From: Flavobacterium granuli
Lineage (GTDB): Bacteria; Bacteroidota; Bacteroidia; Flavobacteriales; Flavobacteriaceae
DNA: 64,000 nt
NCBI RefSeq assembly: GCF_900129705.1
Contig: NZ_FQWO01000001.1
Location: forward strand, 558,001 to 622,000
Direction: 5' to 3'
How positions within the stretch are numbered: the first letter of the stretch is position 1; each line of letters begins with the position of its first letter. The notes below the pieces were generated by a model, which saw only the letters and a program-made list of their open reading frames with translations, ran no database searches and was not told the origin of the DNA. Both the position numbers and the translations under genes were made by a program. This document shows positions 43,129 to 52,891 of the stretch, piece by piece.

Positions 43129-43145
43129 TGAAAGAAAAAACTTTC

Positions 43146-45629
43146 ATGAAAATATACTCTTGCATCTTAATTGCCTTAATAGCCACTACGAGCTTTGCCC
43201 AAATTAAAGGAACGGTAACCGATGAAAAGGGAAATCCTTTGCCTTTTGTAACGATATTCGAAGAAGACACCTACAATGGAACTACTTCAAACGAGCATGG
43301 AAAGTATGAATTGAATCTAAAAACCGGCGGTAAACAAACCGTAGTTTTTCAATATCTGGGGTTTAAAACCCAAAAAATAATTGTCCAAGCAAAAACACAA
43401 TCCCAATCCTTAGATGTTAAAATGCTTGAAGAAAGCTTTTCTTTGAACGAAGTAGTGATTAACACCAAAATTAATCCTGCCATTGCCATTATAAAAAATG
43501 CAATTGCAAGCAAAAAAGAAAACTCAGAAAAAACAGCCCGATTTAAAGCCGATTTCTATTCTAGAGGTATCTTTAAACTTAAAAATGCACCAAAAAAGAT
43601 CTTCGGTCAAAAAATAGGTGACCTGAATGGCTCTTTAGACTCAACCGGCACCGGAATTATTTCATTATCAGAAACCTTTTCGAAAATCATTTTCGAAAAA
43701 CCCAATAACTTAAAAGAAACAGTCACTGCCTCAAAAGTAAGCGGAAACAATAATGGCTATAGCTACAATACTGCCAGATCTTCATTTTATGACTTTTATG
43801 ACAACCATATTAATTTTGGCATTAATATGATTTCTCCCATTGCTGACAATGCTTTCAATTATTACAAATACACCTTAGAAGGCACATTTAACGATGATAA
43901 TAACCAGATGATCAATAAAATAAAAGTAACTGCAAAACGCGATAAAGAACCCGTTTTTGAAGGCTATCTGTATATCGTTGAAGATTCTTGGGCCATTTAT
44001 GCAGTAGATTTAGACATCAAAGGATATCGTATGAAAGAAGAGTTTGTCGATGTTATGACACTAAAACAAAACTTTAGTTATAACAAAAACAATCGTTTGT
44101 GGGCAAAAAACACCCAAAGTCTCGATATTACAGCAGGCGCTTTTGGAATAAAATTCTTCGGAAAGTACACCTACGTCTATAACAATTATGAATTTGTAGA
44201 TGCTTTTGACAGAAAAACATTCACAAGCGAAATTACAAATGTAGCAATCAATTCCAATAAAAAAGACAGCACTTTCTGGAACAACAACAGACCCATTCCA
44301 CTAACAATAGAAGAAAGCACTGATTATATTCGAAAAGACAGTATTTACAAAATGCGCAACTCAACAAAGTACTTAGACTCTATCGATAAAAAAGGAAATA
44401 AATTCAAAATAGTAAAAATTCTTAGCGGTTACCAATATAAGAATAGCGAGAAAAAACAGTCCTTTAAATATGATGGCTTACTAAATCTAGGCTCATTAAG
44501 TTTTAATAACGTTCAAGGTTATAATTTAGATTCTGGCTTTTCATTTACGGACTCAAATACTGATGAAAAAGGAAAATATACCTCAATAAAAACTAACTTT
44601 AATTATGGTTTTTCGGAGGATCGATTGCGCATCACCGGCTTATTCGCACACCGTTTCAACAACCAAAACTATGCAAATTTGACGGTATCAGGAGGAAGTA
44701 CAGTAAAACAATTCAACGAAAACCAACCCATAAGCAAGATTATAAATACTAGCAGTTCCCTATTTTTCAAGAATAATTACATGAAATTGTATAACCTAGA
44801 ATTTGTCCAATTCAATTATGGACAAAACATTGCCAATGGAGTGAATCTAAATGGAAAAATAGAATTCCAACAACGAAAACCTTTGTTCAATACCACTGAT
44901 TTTTCCTATTTCAACAAAGAGGATTTGTATTCTTCCAATAATCCATTAGATCCAAACGACTATGTAAATGCTGGCTTTGAAGAACATCATTTGATGAAAG
45001 CCACAATAAATGCCCGAATAAATTTTGGAAACAAATATGCTAGTCGACCTGATGGCAAATTCAATATTAGAAATAAAAAACACCCAACATTATTTGTAGC
45101 TTATGAAAAAGCATTTGCAACAACGGATAAGAAATATGCTTTTGACCACATCAGTTCCCGAGTTTTTTATGAATCAACACTTGGAAACAAGGGAGACTTT
45201 GCTTTAAACTTAAAAGCAGGGAAATTTTTCAATGCAGACGAAATCTCTTTTATTGACTACAAACATTTTAACGGAAACCAAACGCACATTGGTCAAACAG
45301 ACCGCTATTTGAATGTTTTTAATTTATTGCCTTATTATTCGAACAGTACAAACGACAGCTATTTTGAAGCACATATGGAGCACAATGACCAAGGCTATAT
45401 AATGAATAAAATTCCTTTATTGAATAAATTAAAATCGACTATGGTTTTAGGCTTTCACAGCCTTGCGATCCCAAATAGAAAACCTTATACTGAGTTTACC
45501 ATCGGTCTTGATAACCTGGGATTTGGAAAATTAAAAGTTTTTAGAGTTGATTATGTACGCTCTTACCAAAATGGATACCAAGGTGATGGTATCATTTTTG
45601 GTTTGAAAATTTTGAATGTCCTGGAATAA
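43146..45629 (+). CDS. DUF5686/carboxypeptidase-like outer-membrane protein
   Basis: About 827 residues. Signal peptide KIYSCILIALIATTSFAQ, a carboxypeptidase-regulatory-like (CarboxypepD_reg) domain IKGTVTDEKGNPLPFVTIFEEDTYNGTTS (about 20-105), then the large DUF5686 region, strand-rich throughout, ending in an outer-membrane-type C-terminus (IIFGLKILNVLE). Homologues are widespread in Bacteroidota; some look like TonB-receptor-related barrels without a plug. Function unknown; surface or outer-membrane location expected. The start was chosen from promoter and signal peptide. Confidence 0.87.
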   Translation: MKIYSCILIALIATTSFAQIKGTVTDEKGNPLPFVTIFEEDTYNGTTSNEHGKYELNLKTGGKQTVVFQYLGFKTQKIIVQAKTQSQSLDVKMLEESFSLNEVVINTKINPAIAIIKNAIASKKENSEKTARFKADFYSRGIFKLKNAPKKIFGQKIGDLNGSLDSTGTGIISLSETFSKIIFEKPNNLKETVTASKVSGNNNGYSYNTARSSFYDFYDNHINFGINMISPIADNAFNYYKYTLEGTFNDDNNQMINKIKVTAKRDKEPVFEGYLYIVEDSWAIYAVDLDIKGYRMKEEFVDVMTLKQNFSYNKNNRLWAKNTQSLDITAGAFGIKFFGKYTYVYNNYEFVDAFDRKTFTSEITNVAINSNKKDSTFWNNNRPIPLTIEESTDYIRKDSIYKMRNSTKYLDSIDKKGNKFKIVKILSGYQYKNSEKKQSFKYDGLLNLGSLSFNNVQGYNLDSGFSFTDSNTDEKGKYTSIKTNFNYGFSEDRLRITGLFAHRFNNQNYANLTVSGGSTVKQFNENQPISKIINTSSSLFFKNNYMKLYNLEFVQFNYGQNIANGVNLNGKIEFQQRKPLFNTTDFSYFNKEDLYSSNNPLDPNDYVNAGFEEHHLMKATINARINFGNKYASRPDGKFNIRNKKHPTLFVAYEKAFATTDKKYAFDHISSRVFYESTLGNKGDFALNLKAGKFFNADEISFIDYKHFNGNQTHIGQTDRYLNVFNLLPYYSNSTNDSYFEAHMEHNDQGYIMNKIPLLNKLKSTMVLGFHSLAIPNRKPYTEFTIGLDNLGFGKLKVFRVDYVRSYQNGYQGDGIIFGLKILNVLE

Positions 45630-45646
45630 TTTCCTCTTTTAAATAA

Positions 45647-45681
45647 AAAACGAGACTATTTTCTACAAATAGTCTCGTTTT
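45647..45681. terminator. Bidirectional terminator
   Basis: AAAACGAGACTATT (45647-45660) pairs with AATAGTCTCGTTTT (45668-45681). It serves the convergent DUF5686 and CDF genes. Confidence 0.92.
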
Positions 45682-45702
45682 ATTATCTTTATTCAAATAC
45701 AA

Positions 45703-46578
45703 TCAACTGTATGTGTGGGGCTCGACGTGTATCAAAACATGACCTAATTCAGGAATTTCTTTTCTCAAAGTATCTTTCAGTTGATGGGCTAAATCGTGTC
45801 CCTCTTTAACTGAAATATCCGCATTCACTATGGCATGAAGATCTACATGATACTTCATTCCTGATTTTCGAATAAAACATTTTTCAGTATCAATAATTCC
45901 TTCGACTTGAAAAGCTACTTCTCGGATATGGGCTATCAAATCATCATACAAATGTTCGTCCATAATCTCCCCTAGTGCCGGCCTGAAAATCAGATAACTG
46001 TTGTAAAGAATAAAACCGGAAGCAAAAAGCGCAGCCCAATCATCGGCTTCTTCATAGCCTTTCCCCAAAATCAAGGCAATAGAAATCCCTATAAATGCAG
46101 CAACCGAAGTGATTGCATCACTTCTATGATGCCAAGCATCTGCTTTTAGCGAAGAACTATTGGTTTCGATACTTCTTTTCATTACCAACCGAAAAGAGAA
46201 TTCTTTCCAGATAATTATTGACCCCAATACAATAAGCGTCCAAGGTTTAGGCAAATCATGAGGAATACTGATATTTATAATACTCTCATAAGCAATAATG
46301 GTAGCTGATGTAATTAAAAAACCCACCACTAAAAAAGTTATCAATGGCTCAGCACGACCATGACCATAAGGATGGTTACTATCAGCGGGTCTATTAGCAT
46401 ATTTGATTCCGAACAGTACTAAAAACGACGCAAAAATATCTGTTGTAGACTCTATTGCATCGGCAATTAAGGCATAAGAATTGCCAAAAAAACCTGCTAA
46501 GCCTTTAATAATTGCTAAGCAGGTATTTCCTATTATACTGAAATATGTTGCCTTTACGGCAGTCTGTTCATTATTCAT
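45703..46578 (-). CDS. Cation diffusion facilitator (Zn/Fe/Mn efflux)
   Basis: A 291-residue inner-membrane divalent-metal/H+ antiporter. Six hydrophobic helices; the metal sites are in ALIADAIESTTDIFAS (D40, D47) and KADAWHHRSDAITS (about 148-161). NHPYGHGRAEP follows helix 2, as is usual. The C-terminal cytosolic domain (about 205-291) carries CFIRKSGMKYHVDLHAIVN and GHVLIHVEPH, the ferredoxin-like metal-sensing fold. Likely substrates are Zn2+, Fe2+ or Mn2+. It lies 15 bases downstream of murA on the same strand. Confidence 0.93.
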   Translation of the reverse strand: MNNEQTAVKATYFSIIGNTCLAIIKGLAGFFGNSYALIADAIESTTDIFASFLVLFGIKYANRPADSNHPYGHGRAEPLITFLVVGFLITSATIIAYESIINISIPHDLPKPWTLIVLGSIIIWKEFSFRLVMKRSIETNSSSLKADAWHHRSDAITSVAAFIGISIALILGKGYEEADDWAALFASGFILYNSYLIFRPALGEIMDEHLYDDLIAHIREVAFQVEGIIDTEKCFIRKSGMKYHVDLHAIVNADISVKEGHDLAHQLKDTLRKEIPELGHVLIHVEPHTYS

Positions 46579-46593
46579 AATGAATGTTGTTGT

Positions 46594-47907
46594 TTACTCA
46601 ACGCGAACAATATTGGCTCCAATAGCTCTTAATCGTTCATCAATTCTTTCGTAACCGCGATCGATTTGTTCTATGTTTTGAATGGTACTTGTTCCTTTTG
46701 CCGAAAGCGCAGCAATCAACAGGGAAATTCCCGCACGAATATCTGGAGATGACATCGTGGTCGCTTTTAATTGTGACTGAAAATCATGCCCCATCACCAC
46801 CGCTCTATGCGGGTCACACAACATAATTTTGGCTCCCATATCGATTAGTTTGTCCACAAAAAACAAACGGCTTTCAAACATTTTTTGATGAATCAACACA
46901 TCGCCTTTGGCTTGCGTTGCCACCACCAAAACGATACTCAATAAATCAGGTGTAAATCCAGGCCAAGGCGCATCTGCAACAGTAAGTATTGAACCGTCTA
47001 TATCTGTTTTGATTTCATATCCTTCCTCATGAGAAGGAATATAAATATCATCTCCTCTTCGTTCTAATGTAATTCCAATTTTTCTGAAAGTACTCGGAAT
47101 CACACCTAAGTTATCCCAACTTACATTTTTAATGGTAATTTCACTTCTGGTCATCGCTGCCAATCCAATCCAGCTACCAATCTCGATCATATCTGGAAGA
47201 ATTCTGTGCTCGCATCCGCCAAGGTATTCGACTCCTTCGATAGTCAATAAATTAGACCCTACTCCGGTAATTTTAGCTCCCATAGAGTTTAGCATCTTGC
47301 ACAATTGTTGCAAGTAAGGCTCGCAAGCCGCATTATAAACTGTTGTTATTCCTTTGGCCAAAACAGCTGCCATAACAATATTGGCAGTTCCTGTTACGGA
47401 CGCTTCGTCCAGCAGCATGTGAGCACCGGTCAAACCTTCTGTGGCTTCCACTCCGTAAAAATGATCTTCTCTATTGTAACGGAATTTTGCGCCTAAATTA
47501 ATAAAGCCTTCAAAATGCGTATCTAATCTTCTTCTTCCTATTTTATCTCCTCCTGGTTTTGGGATATACCCTTTTCCAAAACGAGCCAAAAGTGGACCAA
47601 CAATCATGATAGAACCTCTTAAAGCTCCACCTTCTTTCTTAAAAGCTTCTGTTTCCAAATAACCAACATTGACTTCATCAGCCTGAAAAGTATAAGAACC
47701 TGAACCTATCTTTTGAATTTTAACCCCTAAATTCCCCAAAAGGGTAATTAGTTTGTTAATATCAATAATATCAGGAATATTGTTGATTGTTACTTTTTCA
47801 GGAGTTAAAAGAACCGCACACAAAATTTGTAATGCTTCATTTTTTGCTCCCTGTGGAGTGATTTCTCCTTTAAGACGAATGCCGCCTTCTATTTTGAAAA
47901 TTCCCAT
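46594..47907 (-). CDS. murA: UDP-N-acetylglucosamine 1-carboxyvinyltransferase
   Basis: First committed step of peptidoglycan synthesis: transfers enolpyruvate from PEP to UDP-GlcNAc; cytosolic. The 437-residue protein has K22-N23 (GAKNEALQILCA), the PEP/UDP-GlcNAc core GPLLARFGKGYIPKPGGDKIG (104-124) and ESRLFFVDKLIDMGA. The residue aligned with E. coli Cys115, which fosfomycin alkylates, is Asp121, as in mycobacterial and chlamydial MurA. Activity is retained in such enzymes and fosfomycin sensitivity is lost. It precedes the CDF gene by 15 bases. Confidence 0.96.
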   Translation of the reverse strand: MGIFKIEGGIRLKGEITPQGAKNEALQILCAVLLTPEKVTINNIPDIIDINKLITLLGNLGVKIQKIGSGSYTFQADEVNVGYLETEAFKKEGGALRGSIMIVGPLLARFGKGYIPKPGGDKIGRRRLDTHFEGFINLGAKFRYNREDHFYGVEATEGLTGAHMLLDEASVTGTANIVMAAVLAKGITTVYNAACEPYLQQLCKMLNSMGAKITGVGSNLLTIEGVEYLGGCEHRILPDMIEIGSWIGLAAMTRSEITIKNVSWDNLGVIPSTFRKIGITLERRGDDIYIPSHEEGYEIKTDIDGSILTVADAPWPGFTPDLLSIVLVVATQAKGDVLIHQKMFESRLFFVDKLIDMGAKIMLCDPHRAVVMGHDFQSQLKATTMSSPDIRAGISLLIAALSAKGTSTIQNIEQIDRGYERIDERLRAIGANIVRVE

Positions 47908-48007
47908 ATTATTATATTACTTTTTTAAGGTATTCCGTTGTCAAAGTATCCAGATTTATAAAAAAGCATTAACGCTCTTCCTCTCGACAGTTTAACAAAT
48001 AAACCCC

Positions 48008-48730
48008 TTATTGCTGATTATTTTGTTTTTTTGAAAAAGTTTTTTGTTTACCCGTTTTTAGATTTTTATTGCTCTGGATTTTTGGTGGTCCAGCTGGTGC
48101 AATCTTATTGGATATACGTTTGTTAGTTCTCAATAAATCGGTGGTATTTATAAGCTCCTCCTTACTTTGAAGCAGATCTATTTTACCTTCTGAGAGTTCA
48201 TACAAATGCTCAAAAATAACATCATCTTTTACAGTGTCTTTGTTCCAACTTAAATAGGATTTTTTCATGTGATTGGCAATCACTTTCACCAAAGCACTTT
48301 TCATTTCTCCTTCCTCCCACTTATTGGCAACATCAATCATGTATTTTATGTTATTGCCATAATACCTGTATTTAGGAAAATTTTGAGGGTATTTTAGAAC
48401 ATCCGGTTTCAATTGTAACACTTCACGCGATGGTATTGGATAAGGTGATTCAACATCTAATTTAAAATCAGACATAATAAACAACTGATCCCATAATTTA
48501 TGTTGAAAATCGGGTACATCACGTAAATGAGGATTCAAGCTCCCCATTACCTGAATGATGTACTTTGCCATTTTATTGCGTTCTTCCGGGTTTTCAATGA
48601 CAGTTGCCTGATCGATTAATTTTTGTAAATGACGGCCATACTCCGGAATAATCAAATGCGGTCTTTCAGCATTGTATTCCAAATGATGAACAACATCGTT
48701 CGCAATTTCTTTCTTGTATTTCGAATTCAT
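48008..48730 (-). CDS. DUF4290 protein
   Basis: A 240-residue cytosolic protein, well conserved in Bacteroidota (DUF4290). The N-terminal part LEYNAERPHLIIPEYGRHLQKLIDQA (18-43) and middle segments NPHLRDVPDFQHKLWDQLFIMSDF and YPQNFPKYRYYGNNIKYMIDVA are highly characteristic; the last 45 residues are a basic, disordered Lys/Asn/Gln tail. Commonly found just upstream of murA, as here (100-base gap), suggesting a link to envelope growth. No known activity. Confidence 0.9.
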   Translation of the reverse strand: MNSKYKKEIANDVVHHLEYNAERPHLIIPEYGRHLQKLIDQATVIENPEERNKMAKYIIQVMGSLNPHLRDVPDFQHKLWDQLFIMSDFKLDVESPYPIPSREVLQLKPDVLKYPQNFPKYRYYGNNIKYMIDVANKWEEGEMKSALVKVIANHMKKSYLSWNKDTVKDDVIFEHLYELSEGKIDLLQSKEELINTTDLLRTNKRISNKIAPAGPPKIQSNKNLKTGKQKTFSKKQNNQQ

Positions 48731-48821
48731 AGGTGAATTTTATTTTGATTCTGATTCGTTGCCAAAGTTGAAGACTATCGTTCTTACAAACGCATGTGGA
48801 CAATAAAAAAGCACAAACTGA

Positions 48822-49106
48822 TTATAGTGAAATAATACCTTCAATAACGGAGACTTCCTGATACTTAGCAATTACTTCTTGAGAATCTTTCATCTGAACA
48901 TCAACAGATATACTGGTAAATTTACCTGTTCTTGACTTTGTTGTTTTAATTACAGCACCCATACAATCAAAAGCCAACTCAACACGTTCGACATTATCAT
49001 TTTCCGAAGGAACAATAAACTTAAACAGATATTCTGCCGGCCAAGAAGTACTCATGTCCAGCTCTGTTTTTAATCTATCATAAAATTCTTGAGTATTCTT
49101 ATCCAT
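48822..49106 (-). CDS. DUF493-family (YbeD-like) protein
   Basis: A 94-residue ferredoxin-like small protein of the DUF493/YbeD family, proposed to have an ACT-like regulatory fold. Recognisable segments: FYDRLKTELDMSTSWPAEYLFKFIVPSEN (8-36), VIKTTKSRTGKFTSISVDVQMKDSQEVIAKYQEVS. Function in general unclear; in E. coli it neighbours lipoate ligase genes, which is not the case here. Cotranscription with DUF4290 and murA is possible. Confidence 0.9.
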   Translation of the reverse strand: MDKNTQEFYDRLKTELDMSTSWPAEYLFKFIVPSENDNVERVELAFDCMGAVIKTTKSRTGKFTSISVDVQMKDSQEVIAKYQEVSVIEGIISL

Positions 49107-49230
49107 TTTTATTTAAAAATTATAGCAAAGATACTGTTTCAATTGTAATTTACGAATTATGGATTATTATTTTTTTTCAAAAACAATAGTTTTAATGACA
49201 ATCATTTTTTCTAATTCCAATTAGTTTGAG

Positions 49231-49238
49231 TAAGTTTG
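49231..49238 (+). promoter_or_regulatory. -7 element for the AAA ATPase gene
   Basis: TAAGTTTG, perfect TAnnTTTG, 19 bases before the GTG start at 49258. Confidence 0.6.
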
Positions 49239-49257
49239 CGCCTTATTTTCCAAAAAA

Positions 49258-49797
49258 GTGCAGAAAGAAATTATCGTAATTATAGGTGGACCGGGAACTG
49301 GAAAATCCACAATCATAGATGGACTAACAGCCAGAGGATTTTGTTGCTATCCTGAAATCTCCCGCGAGGTGACTCTGGAGGCAAAAAAACAAGGCATAGA
49401 ACAACTATTTCTTGAAAAACCTTTATTGTTTAGTGAATTGCTATTAGAAGGAAGAAAAAAACAATATCTAAAAGCGTTAAATGAACCTCATGATGTCGTG
49501 TTTATTGACCGTGGGATTCCTGATGTCTTAGCATACATGCACTACATTGGAGACAGTTACCCTACCTCATTTGACACCATTTGTAGAGAACATACCTATT
49601 CTAAAATTTTCATATTACCTTCTTGGGAAGAAATTTATGTAAGTGACGAAGCGCGTTATGAAAATTATGAGCAAGCAAAATTAATCCAAAACCACCTTGT
49701 AGAAACCTATCAGGGTTACGGATACGATCTCATCGAAGTTCCTAAAGATACCCTTGATAACAGAATTCTTTTTATATTAGACAAAATTTCTAAGTAA
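49258..49797 (+). CDS. Small P-loop ATPase/kinase-like protein
   Basis: A 179-residue P-loop NTPase with Walker A GGPGTGKST (10-18), a lid/substrate region with the motif FIDRGIPDVLAY (about 82-93) and a C-terminal VPKDTLDNRILFIL segment. It resembles the AAA_28/NadR-kinase-like family, possibly a small-molecule kinase; the substrate is unknown. It uses a GTG start: no in-frame ATG precedes the Walker motif, and a promoter lies just upstream. Confidence 0.82.
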   Translation: MQKEIIVIIGGPGTGKSTIIDGLTARGFCCYPEISREVTLEAKKQGIEQLFLEKPLLFSELLLEGRKKQYLKALNEPHDVVFIDRGIPDVLAYMHYIGDSYPTSFDTICREHTYSKIFILPSWEEIYVSDEARYENYEQAKLIQNHLVETYQGYGYDLIEVPKDTLDNRILFILDKISK

Positions 49798-49870
49798 TTA
49801 AGAAATTTTGGATTCTGAATTAGGAAACATCAATTCCTAAGTCACAATTTGTAATTCAAAATCAAAATTG

Positions 49871-51766
49871 ATGTCTGAAGCATTACAAATTCTCCAAAAA
49901 TACTGGAAACACGACAGTTTTAGATCACTGCAAAATGAAATCATTGATTCTGTTTTAAGCGGTCAGGACACTTTTGCTTTGATGCCAACAGGTGGCGGGA
50001 AATCAATCTGTTTTCAAATTCCGGCCATGATGAGCAACGGAATTTGCTTGGTCATTTCGCCTCTGGTTGCCTTAATGAAAGACCAGGTTGCCAATTTGCA
50101 ACAGCGAAACATCAAGGCCATTGCATTGACCGGCGGAATCAAATCAGATGAAATGATTGATTTGCTGGACAATTGCCAATTTGGAAATTATAAATTTCTC
50201 TATCTATCACCGGAACGCCTGCAGTCTGACTGGATTTTAGACCGGATAAAAAACCTTCCCATAAATCTAATAACAATTGACGAGGCGCACTGTGTTTCCC
50301 AATGGGGGCATGATTTTCGTCCGGCATATTTAAAAATTTCCACCTTAAAAACGCATTTTCCAAAAACCCCTTTTTTAGCCTTAACAGCCACTGCAACTCC
50401 AAAAGTTAAAGAAGACATCATCAACGAATTGGGATTGCAAAAACCGCAATTGTTCCAAAAATCTTTTGCGCGATCCAATATCGCTTATATGGTTTTTGAA
50501 GTAGAAGACAAACTTTTCCGGATAGAGCAAATTTTGAAAAAAAATCCTCAATCTTCAATAATATACGTTCGAAATAGAAAATCCTGTCTGGACATGTCGT
50601 CCCAGTTACAATCTATGGGTTTTAAATCTACCTATTATCATGGTGGACTTACACCCAAAGAAAAAGACAAAAACATGCAACTCTGGATGCAAAATGAAGC
50701 ACAGGTAATTGTTGCCACCAATGCTTTTGGAATGGGAATTGACAAACCCGATGTTAAAACCGTTATCCACATTCAACTGCCGGAGAATTTAGAAAATTAT
50801 TATCAGGAAGCAGGACGTTCCGGAAGAAACGGCGAAAAAGCATTTGCTGTATTATTGACCAGCCCTTCGGATATCATTCAGGCCGAAAATCAGTTTATTC
50901 ATATTCTTCCCGATAAAAAATTCCTTAATCAAGTCTATCTCAAATTGTCTAATTTCTTCCGGATTGCTTATGGCGAAGGAATAAACGAACAGTTTTCTTT
51001 CAACCTGAATCAATTCTGCCTGAAATACAAGTTTCCGGTTTTAAAAACGTATAATGCCATGCAGTTCTTGGACAGACAAGGAATCATTACTTTGTCACAG
51101 GAATTCTCTGAAAAGATCACTTTACAGTTTATTATTTCGTCGAAAGAAGTAATGCGCTATATGAGTCTAAATCCAAAAGACGAGGAAATTATTCTAACTA
51201 TTTTGCGCACTTATCCCGGAATCTACGAGATGCCCATCCCTTTTAATCTGGATTTAATTGCAAGAAAATCAAATCATACAGAAGCGCAAATACAGGGAGT
51301 TTTACAGAAATTAAAAGAAAGAGACATTATCGAATACCATTCGAAAAACAATGATTCCAAGTTGACTTTTAACGAAGTACGAGAAGACGAAAGAACCATC
51401 AATAGAGTGGCTAAATATTTAGAGAATCAAAATGCATTAAAAAAAGAGCAACTCAAATCTGTACTGAATTATATCAACGAAAAAGAAAGTTGTAAGAGCA
51501 AATTAATTTTGGATTATTTTGGAGAAAAAACAAAGGAAGATTGTGGCATTTGTTCCTATTGTATCATTAAAAAAAATAAAAAGACAAATTTTAATCAGCT
51601 TTCAAAAGAAATTATTTCAATATTAAAAACAGAAGATTTAAATTCAAGAGAGATTCAAAACAAAATAAATAATCAATCGGCGGATGTTATCTTTGTCATT
51701 CAGCAATTAGTAGAAAGAGAAAGCATAACAATTAAACCGAACAATAAATACACCTTAAAAATATAA
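49871..51766 (+). CDS. recQ: RecQ-type ATP-dependent DNA helicase
   Basis: A 631-residue 3'-5' DNA helicase. SF2 motifs: Walker A MPTGGGKSICFQIPA, DEAH box IDEAHCVSQWGHDFRPAY, motif V/VI region QEAGRSGRNGEKA. The RQC region has the zinc cysteines (CKSKLILDYFGE.TKEDCGICSYC) and a short winged helix at the end; no HRDC domain, which is usual for the shorter paralogue. The ATG at 49871 follows an in-frame TTG at 49868 and is preferred. It overlaps fmt by one base. Confidence 0.93.
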   Translation: MSEALQILQKYWKHDSFRSLQNEIIDSVLSGQDTFALMPTGGGKSICFQIPAMMSNGICLVISPLVALMKDQVANLQQRNIKAIALTGGIKSDEMIDLLDNCQFGNYKFLYLSPERLQSDWILDRIKNLPINLITIDEAHCVSQWGHDFRPAYLKISTLKTHFPKTPFLALTATATPKVKEDIINELGLQKPQLFQKSFARSNIAYMVFEVEDKLFRIEQILKKNPQSSIIYVRNRKSCLDMSSQLQSMGFKSTYYHGGLTPKEKDKNMQLWMQNEAQVIVATNAFGMGIDKPDVKTVIHIQLPENLENYYQEAGRSGRNGEKAFAVLLTSPSDIIQAENQFIHILPDKKFLNQVYLKLSNFFRIAYGEGINEQFSFNLNQFCLKYKFPVLKTYNAMQFLDRQGIITLSQEFSEKITLQFIISSKEVMRYMSLNPKDEEIILTILRTYPGIYEMPIPFNLDLIARKSNHTEAQIQGVLQKLKERDIIEYHSKNNDSKLTFNEVREDERTINRVAKYLENQNALKKEQLKSVLNYINEKESCKSKLILDYFGEKTKEDCGICSYCIIKKNKKTNFNQLSKEIISILKTEDLNSREIQNKINNQSADVIFVIQQLVERESITIKPNNKYTLKI

Positions 51767-52713
51767 TGGAAAAATTACGAATCGTATTTATGGGAACGCC
51801 GGAATTTGCGGTTGGAATCCTAGACACCATAATTCAAAACGACTATGATGTAGTAGGCGTTATCACGGCAGCAGACAAGCCAGCCGGACGCGGGCAAAAA
51901 TTAAAATACTCAGCCGTCAAAGAATACGCCTTAAAACACAACTTGAGATTACTCCAACCCACGAACCTAAAAGAGGATTCGTTTCTGGAAGAATTAAAAT
52001 CATTAAACGCCAATTTACAAATTGTTGTTGCCTTCCGAATGTTGCCCAAAGTGGTTTGGGAAATGCCAAAATTAGGAACCTTCAATCTTCACGCATCTCT
52101 CCTTCCCAATTATCGTGGCGCGGCGCCTATAAACTGGGCTATAATAAATGGAGAAACAAAAACCGGTGTCACCACTTTCTTTATTGACGATAAGATTGAT
52201 ACCGGCGCGATGATTCTGAGTTCAGAAACCGAAATTGATCCAAACGAAAATGCAGGACAATTACACGATAGATTAATGAATTTAGGCAGTCAGACTGTTG
52301 TTGACACCTTAGCACTGATTGAAAAAGGAAATGCAACTCCCATTATTCAAAAAGAAGATGCAACTATTAAGACCGCATACAAGCTCAACAAAGAGAATTG
52401 CAAAATCGATTGGACAAAATCAGCCTTAGAAATCAATAACCTGATAAGAGGTTTGAGTCCATATCCCGCGGCTTGGTCTATGTTTTCTGATAAAAATGAA
52501 GAATGGAACGTAAAAATATATGAGTCAAAAATAATCCTTGAAGATCACGATCACGAAGTGGGCAGCATTATTAGCTCAAAAAAAGAAATGAAAATTGCAG
52601 TGAAAGATGGATTTATACAGATTTTAAGCTTACAATTTCCCGGTAAAAAGAGAATGACTGCGCAGGAACTATTAAACGGAATCTCCTTTTCGGAGGCTGC
52701 AAAAGTCTTTTAA
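51766..52713 (+). CDS. fmt: Methionyl-tRNA formyltransferase
   Basis: Formylates initiator Met-tRNA using 10-formyl-tetrahydrofolate. The 315-residue protein has the catalytic triad N107, H109 (FNLHASLLPNYRGAAPINWAI) and D145 (FIDDKIDTGAM) and a C-terminal OB-like tRNA-binding domain (about 205-315). Translationally coupled to recQ by a TAATG overlap, an arrangement common in Bacteroidota. Confidence 0.96.
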   Translation: MEKLRIVFMGTPEFAVGILDTIIQNDYDVVGVITAADKPAGRGQKLKYSAVKEYALKHNLRLLQPTNLKEDSFLEELKSLNANLQIVVAFRMLPKVVWEMPKLGTFNLHASLLPNYRGAAPINWAIINGETKTGVTTFFIDDKIDTGAMILSSETEIDPNENAGQLHDRLMNLGSQTVVDTLALIEKGNATPIIQKEDATIKTAYKLNKENCKIDWTKSALEINNLIRGLSPYPAAWSMFSDKNEEWNVKIYESKIILEDHDHEVGSIISSKKEMKIAVKDGFIQILSLQFPGKKRMTAQELLNGISFSEAAKVF

Positions 52714-52818
52714 AGCCTCTAAAAACAGCCTATAGCTATAAATAATAAGAAATATGTATTGTTTTATGAACAAAAAAAGTAAGTTATCAACAAATCAAGC
52801 TAAAATAAAAGAAAACGC

Positions 52819-52848
52819 TTGCGAGGTAGGTATTTCCTGCTAAATTTG
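52819..52848 (+). promoter_or_regulatory. HU gene promoter
   Basis: TTG (52819-52821), exactly 19 bases, TAAATTTG (52841-52848), a full consensus with a 43-base leader to the ATG. Expected to be strong. Confidence 0.85.
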
Positions 52849-52891
52849 TGTATTGACAATTTTTTTAACCAACATTTAACAACTATTTATT

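Noticed and set aside
43128..43145. GTG start for the DUF5686 gene
   Set aside because: It overlaps the -7 element and would add residues before a clean signal peptide.
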